Source: Vibrio sp. SCSIO 43135 (lineage in GTDB: Bacteria > Pseudomonadota > Gammaproteobacteria > Enterobacterales > Vibrionaceae). From it: 64,000 nt of DNA. Below the pieces are notes generated by a model, which was given only the letters and a program-made list of their open reading frames with translations, was not told where the DNA came from and searched no databases. Made by a program: the position numbers and the translations under genes. Position 1 is the first letter of the stretch; each line of letters begins with the position of its first letter. This document shows, in pieces, positions 58,817 to 64,000 of the stretch. The DNA is taken from the NCBI RefSeq assembly GCF_023716665.1, contig NZ_CP071859.1:806001-870000 (forward strand), written 5' to 3'.

Positions 58817-61515
58817 TACTCTTTCTCCTCAAAATTTTGCTCTTGTTTTTCGAGCTGTTCTTTTTCAGCTTTACGCGCTTTGGCTCTTGCAATAGCAGCA
58901 GCGACAGCGGCTTTCTTTGGATCTTCGGATTCTTCAGCTTGCACTTCAGTCGCGTCGGCTTCAGCAGCTTGTGCTTTACGCGCTTTAGCTCGTGCAATAG
59001 CAGCAGCGACAGCAGCCTTCTTTGGATCTTCCGATTCTTCAGCTTGCACATCAGTCGCGTCGGCTTCAGCAGCTCGTGCTTTACGCGCTTTAGCTCGAGC
59101 AATAGCAGCAGCGACAGCGGCCTTCTTTGGATCTTCCGATTCTTCAGCTTGCACATCAGTCGCCTCGGCTTCAGCAGCTTGTGCTTTACGCGCTTTAGCT
59201 CGTGCAATAGCAGCAGCGACAGCGGCCTTCTTTGGATCTTCTGATTCTTCAGTTTGCACATCAGTCGCCTTGGCTTCAGCAGCTTGTGATTTACGCGCTT
59301 TAGCTCGTGCAATAGCAGCAGCGACAGCGGCCTTCTTTGGATCTTCAGATTCTTCAGCTTGCACATCAGCCGCCTCGGCTTCAGAAACTTGTGATTTACG
59401 CGCTTTAGCTCGAGCAATAGCAGCAGCGACAGCGGCTTTCTTTGGATCTTCTGACTCCTCAGTTTTCACTTCAGTCGAATCTGGCTCAGTAGCTTGGGCT
59501 TTGCGTGCCTTAGCTCTTGCTATAGCAGCGGCGACAGCAGCTTTCTTCGGGTCTTCCGATTCCTCAGTTTGTTCTTCAGCCGACTCTGGCTCAGACGTTT
59601 GCGCTTTACGCGCTTTAGCTCGAGCAATAGCAGCAGCGACAGCGGCTTTCTTTGGATCTTCCGATTCCTCAGTTTTCACTTCAGTCGACTTTGGCTCAGC
59701 AGCTTGGGCTTTACGCGCCTTAGCTCGTGCTATAGCAGCAGCCACTGCATCTTTTTTGCTGTCTCCTGATTCTGACGTGTCAGGAGTCGAATCTGACTCT
59801 TGTGCTTTTTCTGCTTTACGTGCTCTAGCTTGCTGCTTTCTTTCTTCGCGCAGTTTTGCCATTTCTGAATTGTCGGGCTCGGCTTTCCCAGTCTCCATCG
59901 CTGCAGCTTGTTTGGCTTTAGCTTTGGCGATCGCAGCGGCTACAGCTGGTTTTACAGCTGGCTTTTCTTCTGTTTGGGTTTGCTCTTTTTGAGCTTTAAC
60001 TCTTGCGATGGCGGCAGCGATAGCATCGTCACCAGCAGACTGCTTCATGTCCTTACGACGATTTTCTGCGGCTTTCTTAAATCGGTTTTCCCGTTCGGCT
60101 TTATCACGCTCCATACGAGCATTTTTTTCTTCAAATCGTTGTTTCGCTCGCTCGGCTGATTCGGCTTCAAGCTTGCGTGTACGAATTTCTGCTTTTGCTT
60201 GGCGATAGTATTGAACAAGTGGAATTTCACTCGGACATACATACGCGCAGGCACCACACTCGATACAGTCTTTTAGGTTCAGCTCTTCACATTTATCTAA
60301 CTCTTGAGCTTTTGCATGCCATTGAAGCTGCTGAGGAAGCAGTGATGCAGGACAGACTTCTGCACATTGACTACAACGGATACATGCCATTTCAAAGCGA
60401 TCCGGCGCAATCTCTTTTCGTGTGGGTGCAAGAATACAGTTGGTCGTCTTGGTTATCGGAACGTTGGAGTGGGGCAGAGTAAAGCCCATCATTGGGCCGC
60501 CAAGAATCAGTCTTTGGTTCTTCTTCTCGGCCTTATGGTTAAACTCAGCAAGTAGTGATTGTACCGGAGTTCCTATTGGAGCCCAGACATTACGTGGTTG
60601 CTTAAACGTACTACCGGTTAAGGTAACAATTCTTTCGATAAGCGGCTCGCCATCACAGACTGCACGTTTGGCTGCGTATAGAGACCCTACGTTTTGAACT
60701 AAAATACCGATGTCTGCAGGAATACCGCCATTTGGCACTTCTTTATTGGTCAGTATCTTAATTAATTGCTTCTCACCACCGGATGGGTATTTGGTTGGGA
60801 TCACGCGGACAACAATTTGGCTGTCATGTGCCGCTTGAGTCAGGGCTTCAACGGCTTCTGGCTTGTTATCCTCAATACCTATAATCGTCAGCTTAGGTTT
60901 GAGGATGTGTTCAACAATCTCAATACCTTTAATGATCTCTTCTGCATAATGACGCATTAATGTGTCATCAGCAGTAATGTATGGCTCACATTCGGCCGCA
61001 TTGATGATCAGAATTTCGGTACGGGCCAAGCCTGATTGAATTTTTTTAGCCGTCGGAAAGCCTGCGCCGCCCATGCCGGAAATCCCTGCTTGTCGAATAC
61101 GCTCGATTAGCTCCTCAGGGGACTCCTGAGTGAAATCTGGTGATGGTTTAAGTTCGCACCATGTGTCTTGCATATCTGGGCGAATGACGACACACAATTC
61201 TGATAGGCCTGAAGGGTGAGCGGTGGTGCGTTGTTCAATTGCACTAATGGTACCAGAAGTTGGTGCATGAACTGGCAGCATAAAGCTTGTGTCGTATTTG
61301 GTTAAAGGCTGACCTTTCAGCACTTTTTCACCGACAGCGACGATGAGGTCTCCTGGCTTACCAATGTGTTGCTTGATCGGCAAAACGATTTCATCCGCAA
61401 TAGATGCGCGTTCAATCGGTTGGCTCAGAGATTGTTGTTTGTTCTCTGGCGGGTGTACGCCACCAGGGAAGTCCCATAATGCACCCGATTTTATTTGTTC
61501 AATTAGTGACAACAT
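58816..61515 (-). CDS. rnfC: Rnf electron transport complex subunit C with expanded repeat tail
   Basis: Peripheral NADH-binding and iron-sulfur subunit. The first 450 or so residues are canonical: an N-terminal barrel domain, the Gly-rich [15 protein letters not shown] flavin/NADH loop, and two [4Fe-4S] motifs, [12 protein letters not shown] (near 380) and [12 protein letters not shown] (near 420). The rest, to residue 899, is a charged helical extension. From about residue 587 it consists of nine tandem units of 35 residues with the core [13 protein letters not shown] separated by acidic ESEDPKK linkers. E. coli RsxC has a shorter tail of the same kind. Overlaps rnfD by one base and follows rnfB by 8 bp. 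Confidence 0.97.
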   Translation of the reverse strand: MLSLIEQIKSGALWDFPGGVHPPENKQQSLSQPIERASIADEIVLPIKQHIGKPGDLIVAVGEKVLKGQPLTKYDTSFMLPVHAPTSGTISAIEQRTTAHPSGLSELCVVIRPDMQDTWCELKPSPDFTQESPEELIERIRQAGISGMGGAGFPTAKKIQSGLARTEILIINAAECEPYITADDTLMRHYAEEIIKGIEIVEHILKPKLTIIGIEDNKPEAVEALTQAAHDSQIVVRVIPTKYPSGGEKQLIKILTNKEVPNGGIPADIGILVQNVGSLYAAKRAVCDGEPLIERIVTLTGSTFKQPRNVWAPIGTPVQSLLAEFNHKAEKKNQRLILGGPMMGFTLPHSNVPITKTTNCILAPTRKEIAPDRFEMACIRCSQCAEVCPASLLPQQLQWHAKAQELDKCEELNLKDCIECGACAYVCPSEIPLVQYYRQAKAEIRTRKLEAESAERAKQRFEEKNARMERDKAERENRFKKAAENRRKDMKQSAGDDAIAAAIARVKAQKEQTQTEEKPAVKPAVAAAIAKAKAKQAAAMETGKAEPDNSEMAKLREERKQQARARKAEKAQESDSTPDTSESGDSKKDAVAAAIARAKARKAQAAEPKSTEVKTEESEDPKKAAVAAAIARAKARKAQTSEPESAEEQTEESEDPKKAAVAAAIARAKARKAQATEPDSTEVKTEESEDPKKAAVAAAIARAKARKSQVSEAEAADVQAEESEDPKKAAVAAAIARAKARKSQAAEAKATDVQTEESEDPKKAAVAAAIARAKARKAQAAEAEATDVQAEESEDPKKAAVAAAIARAKARKARAAEADATDVQAEESEDPKKAAVAAAIARAKARKAQAAEADATEVQAEESEDPKKAAVAAAIARAKARKAEKEQLEKQEQNFEEKE
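58868..59757 (-). repeat. Coding tandem repeat, nine units of 105 bp, in rnfC
   Basis: Core blocks start every 105 bp on the plus strand (for example at 58868 and 58973). Each unit encodes 35 residues: a basic Ala-rich helix ([13 protein letters not shown]), a variable spacer of about 15 residues and an acidic ESEDPKK element. The core is nearly invariant at the DNA level, whereas the spacer varies. The high similarity of the central copies (units 5 to 8) suggests recent expansion by slippage or recombination. Copy number is therefore likely to differ between strains. Confidence 0.95.
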
Positions 61516-61523
61516 ACCAGTCC

Positions 61524-62114
61524 TTAACTCCCGCTATTCTGCGACTGCGATACGGCAGAATCGGTGATATCAACAACAGGAATGGCGTCCAATTGCCACT
61601 TCCAATTATCAGTAGTGGTGGCTACTGGAATCATTTCAATACAATCTGTTGGGCATGGGGCCACACATAAGTCACAGCCCGTACACTCATCTTTAATGAC
61701 GGTGTGCAGCGCTTTTGTACCACCAACAATTGCGTCAACAGGGCAAGCCTGAATACATTTGGTACAGCCAATACACATATCTTCATGGATATAAGCTACA
61801 GTCTTAACAGCATTGTCTAGGTCATGTGCAGACTCTTCGGCTTCTACTCCCATCAGATCAGCCAGTTTTTCGATAGTCGCCTGACCACCTGGAGGGCATT
61901 TATTGATCTTATCGCCATTTGCAATGGCTTCAGCGTATGGACGACAACCTGGGTAGCCACATTGTCCACACTGTGTTTGAGGCAAAATGCCGTCGATTTG
62001 GTCGACGATAGGGTCTGCTTCAACTTTAAATCGGATAGAAGCAAAACCAAGTACAGCACCGAAAATGGCTGCGAGTACCGCAATGGCAATAACCGCAATT
62101 AATATAGAGCTCAT
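61524..62114 (-). CDS. rnfB: Rnf electron transport complex subunit B
   Basis: Ferredoxin-like subunit that accepts electrons at the membrane. The 196-residue protein has an N-terminal membrane anchor (about 4-25), the Fe-S cluster motif [16 protein letters not shown] (near 49-64) and two ferredoxin-type motifs, [12 protein letters not shown] and [12 protein letters not shown]. Length matches the E. coli-type RnfB, not the long clostridial forms. It overlaps rnfA by one base. Confidence 0.97.
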   Translation of the reverse strand: MSSILIAVIAIAVLAAIFGAVLGFASIRFKVEADPIVDQIDGILPQTQCGQCGYPGCRPYAEAIANGDKINKCPPGGQATIEKLADLMGVEAEESAHDLDNAVKTVAYIHEDMCIGCTKCIQACPVDAIVGGTKALHTVIKDECTGCDLCVAPCPTDCIEMIPVATTTDNWKWQLDAIPVVDITDSAVSQSQNSGS

Positions 62115-62695
62115 TACAACTTCACCAACCCAGTAAAGCCCATAAAGGCAAGAGACATAAGGCCTGCAGTGATCATGGCAATCGATGCGCCTTTAAATGG
62201 AGTCGGGACATCAGCCGCGGCGATACGTTCGCGCATCGAGGCGAATAAGATAAGCACTAGTGAGAACCCCACTGCAGCACCAAAGCCATAGACGATTGAT
62301 TCGACGAAGTTGTGGTTCTCGTTGATGTTTAACAACGCGACACCAAGTACGGCACAGTTGGTGGTGATCAATGGCAAAAATATACCAAGTAAGCGGTAGA
62401 GAGTCGGGCTTGTTTTATGTACCACCATTTCAGTGAATTGCACCACAACTGCAATCACTAAGATGAAGCTCATGGTTCTTAAATACTGAAGGCCTAAAGG
62501 TGCCAAAACATAGGTTTCAACAAGATATGCGCACACTGATGCGAGAGTTAGCACAAATGTTGTGGCTAACCCCATACCTATCGCGGTTTCTAGCTTTTTA
62601 GAAACGCCCATAAATGGACATAAGCCCAGAAACTTTACCAGTACAAAGTTGTTGACTAGGACTGTGCCTACCAACAACAAAAGATATTCGGTCAT
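62114..62695 (-). CDS. rnfA: Rnf electron transport complex subunit A
   Basis: Membrane subunit paralogous to RnfE; 193 residues, the same as E. coli RsxA, with six helices. [22 protein letters not shown] and [17 protein letters not shown] carry the conserved cysteines for the intramembrane [2Fe-2S] cluster shared with RnfE. I start at the ATG 62695 because upstream residues in the longer frame have no similarity. First gene of the rnfABCDGE-nth operon. Complex polarity (Na+ or H+) cannot be told from sequence. Confidence 0.97.
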   Translation of the reverse strand: MTEYLLLLVGTVLVNNFVLVKFLGLCPFMGVSKKLETAIGMGLATTFVLTLASVCAYLVETYVLAPLGLQYLRTMSFILVIAVVVQFTEMVVHKTSPTLYRLLGIFLPLITTNCAVLGVALLNINENHNFVESIVYGFGAAVGFSLVLILFASMRERIAAADVPTPFKGASIAMITAGLMSLAFMGFTGLVKL

Positions 62696-62912
62696 AGTTA
62701 TATAGTTTAGAAATTCCGATCCCAATATTATCGTGCTTTGCAAGCGCAATAACAACCAAGGAAAGCTAAGGTTTTATATCAATGGATAAAATTTAGCCGC
62801 GTTTAAGAGGTTTTGTTGGCAAAGTACTGCTTGAATGAGCTCAGAATAGGAAGCGCGATAGCTCGGCTCACTCTGTTGTGTTGGTTTGGATCAGCAACTG
62901 GTTGATACAACG

Positions 62913-62944
62913 AAAAAAGCCCAATCTTTCGATTGGGCTTTTTT
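62913..62944 (-). terminator. Terminator after tRNA-Asn
   Basis: AAAAAAGCCCAATC and GATTGGGCTTTTTT pair around TTTC, 8 bp downstream of the tRNA-Asn 3' end on the minus strand. Confidence 0.95.
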
Positions 62945-62952
62945 CTAGAATA

Positions 62953-63028
62953 TGGCTCCCCCTGCGGGACTCGAACCTGCGACATACGGATTAACAGTCC
63001 GCCGTTCTACCAACTGAACTAAGGGGGA
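62953..63028 (-). tRNA. tRNA-Asn (anticodon GTT)
   Basis: The minus strand reads TCCCCCTTAGTTCAGTTGGT at the 5' end and closes with GGGGGAGCCA, so the CCA is encoded. The acceptor stem, D-arm (AGTTCAGTTGGTAGAAC), anticodon loop CTGTTAA with GTT at 62993-62995, and T-arm (GCAGGTTCGAGTCCCGC) are all complete at 76 nt. It has its own strong promoter and terminator, so it is a single-gene unit. Confidence 0.98.
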
Positions 63029-63062
63029 AAAGTGATTCTGGCTATTGCCGGAAGCGGGGCGA

Positions 63063-63091
63063 ATATTATCGGCACCTTAATTTGATGTCAA
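63063..63091 (-). promoter_or_regulatory. Promoter of tRNA-Asn with GC-rich discriminator
   Basis: On the minus strand TTGACA and TAATAT are separated by 17 bases, close to the ideal sigma-70 promoter. TCGCCCCGC follows the -10, a GC-rich discriminator typical of stringently controlled stable-RNA promoters. Confidence 0.88.
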
Positions 63092-63539
63092 CACTCGAGA
63101 GGACGAAAAAAGTAAAAAAACACGATAAAAAAGTCTTTACTTTTCTGTATCCCTTACGAGTTTTGGGCTCGAATTACTTATCCACCAATTTTGTGGATAA
63201 CTATGTTAATTAACCTTGAAAAACCAAATGATCGTAGAAGATGAATACTGAATTAGCGAGCAAGAAGTAGATGGTTAGCTATTGAAAATGTTGATGTTAA
63301 CAAGCGAAAACCAAGATAAAGAAAGCAGCAATAAGAGTAGGCGCTTAAAGGTGGTTTTTAGATAAAATGGGGAAAAGCTGTGAATGAAAATCCACGTATT
63401 AAAAGCAAGACTACGCATTGTAAAATGCATATTGCGGTAGCGAGGGCGAAAGATATTATCAAAGTTGCAATCGATGATCTAGAGCTGAAATCAATCATTC
63501 AACAAAATAGTGAGATATTTTGCTAACACTGTCATTAGA
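63092..63539. other. Intergenic region between tRNA-Asn and uvrB
   Basis: About 450 bp with no ORF of credible coding character. It contains an inverted pair of DnaA-box-like sequences at 63178-63200 (listed separately). The rest is A-rich with several short repeats of AAAA-type. The uvrB promoter is expected near its right end, next to the LexA box. Confidence 0.5.
63178..63200. promoter_or_regulatory. Inverted pair of DnaA-box-like sequences
   Basis: TTATCCACC on the plus strand and TTATCCACA on the minus strand (TGTGGATAA, 63192-63200) face each other across five bases. The second is a perfect consensus DnaA box and the first differs at one base. The arms TTATCCAC / GTGGATAA could also form a hairpin. 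Confidence 0.6.
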
Positions 63540-63555
63540 GTGTATATATGTACAG
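63540..63555 (+). promoter_or_regulatory. LexA (SOS) box upstream of uvrB
   Basis: GTGTATATATGTACAG matches the LexA consensus CTGTATATATATACAG at 14 of 16 positions, 39 bp upstream of the uvrB start. uvrB is a known SOS gene in E. coli. Confidence 0.8.
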
Positions 63556-63594
63556 TGAAAAGAATCAATAACGATAGCGCTTGTAGAGGCAGAA

Positions 63595-64000
63595 ATGAGC
63601 AAACTCTTTGATTTGGTGTCTGATTACCAACCGTCTGGGGATCAACCAACGGCGATTAATCAACTACTTGAAGGTCTAGATGCAGGATTAGCACATCAAA
63701 CATTGCTTGGTGTTACGGGCTCAGGAAAAACGTTTACCTTAGCTAACGTGATCGCACAAGCTCAGCGTCCCGCTATATTGCTAGCGCCAAACAAGACGCT
63801 TGCGGCGCAGTTGTATGGAGAGATGAAATCATTTTTTCCTAACAACGCAGTCGAGTATTTTGTCTCGTATTATGATTACTACCAGCCTGAAGCTTATGTC
63901 CCAACCACGGACACCTTTATCGAAAAAGACGCATCAGTGAATGCCCATATTGAGCAAATGCGACTTTCCGCAACCAAGGCTTTGCTAGAGCGTAAAGACG
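63595..64000 (+). CDS. uvrB: Excinuclease ABC subunit UvrB (3' end outside the window)
   Basis: Helicase-like damage-verification subunit of nucleotide excision repair. Only the first 135 codons are in the window, continuing without a stop. The start [18 protein letters not shown], Walker A GVTGSGKT (39-46), the [11 protein letters not shown] segment and the flexible beta-hairpin motif [12 protein letters not shown], which clamps DNA, are clear. The ATG at 63595 follows GTAGAGGCAGAA. A LexA box lies in promoter position, so DNA-damage induction is expected. Confidence 0.97.
   Translation, partial: MSKLFDLVSDYQPSGDQPTAINQLLEGLDAGLAHQTLLGVTGSGKTFTLANVIAQAQRPAILLAPNKTLAAQLYGEMKSFFPNNAVEYFVSYYDYYQPEAYVPTTDTFIEKDASVNAHIEQMRLSATKALLERKD

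Noticed and set aside
58868-59757. Regular repeats considered as a CRISPR array
   Set aside because: The repeats are in frame within rnfC, the spacers are similar to each other, and no cas genes are nearby.
58779-59992. Long ORFs of 135 to 370 codons on both strands over the rnfC repeats
   Set aside because: They are shadows of the 105-bp periodic sequence, a multiple of three, which keeps alternative frames open. Their low-complexity products match no family.
62803-62985. 60-codon minus-strand ORF overlapping tRNA-Asn
   Set aside because: It reads through the tRNA 3' half and its terminator. Such ORFs are common annotation artefacts.

Overview
The window is a stretch of the main chromosome of a Vibrio-like gammaproteobacterium. 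The evidence is the toxR-toxS pair divergent from htpG, a sodium-type flagellar motY, a six-gene rnf cluster ending in nth, and RfaH, ZipA and SeqA homologues. Base composition looks even throughout. I saw no prophage, CRISPR array, rRNA or intact insertion sequence. The left edge carries no supportable gene before zipA, and the right edge cuts uvrB after about 135 codons.

Layout. 0-6 kb: zipA-ligA, an outer-membrane porin, a lipoprotein and a small secreted protein. 6-11 kb (minus strand): nfeD-like/qmcA, cnoX, a 40-codon candidate gene, an SDR dehydrogenase and a YfcH-type epimerase. 10.9-13.2 kb: a compact four-gene plus-strand operon of two DUF1538 membrane proteins, a PII-like protein and a CBS-pair protein. 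This is the least understood system here. 13.3-15.2 kb: yfcE, a MITE-like element of about 298 bp, a SelW-like protein and a TSUP permease. 15.2-21 kb: toxRS, htpG, adk, hemH. 21-27 kb: a POT peptide transporter, rfaH, asnB and a CPA2-type antiporter. 26.8-33 kb: nagC-nagA divergent from nagE, then glnS. 33-40 kb: fur, a DUF4442 gene, fldA, DUF2788, ybfF, seqA, pgm, DUF1853 and a NIF3 protein. 40-51.6 kb: gltA divergent from sdhCDAB-sucABCD. 51.7-56.4 kb: an NhaC-like antiporter, rnt, motY, DUF2753, gloA, nth. 56.4-62.7 kb: rnfABCDGE. 62.9-64 kb: tRNA-Asn and uvrB.

How it works together. The nag block imports and deacetylates N-acetylglucosamine, the chitin monomer. Its divergent promoter region has a good CRP site and a NagC-like palindrome, and nagB is absent. 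gltA, sdhCDAB and sucABCD supply five TCA steps (citrate synthase, 2-oxoglutarate dehydrogenase E1 and E2, succinyl-CoA synthetase, succinate dehydrogenase); a near-consensus ArcA box lies just before sdhC. The order asnB-nag-glnS-fur-fldA-ybfF-seqA-pgm-NIF3-gltA-sdh-suc is close to that of Escherichia coli, so most of the window is ancestral backbone. The accessory signals are the MITE-like element, the DUF1538/PII/CBS operon, the expanded repeat tail of RnfC and a few small ORFs.
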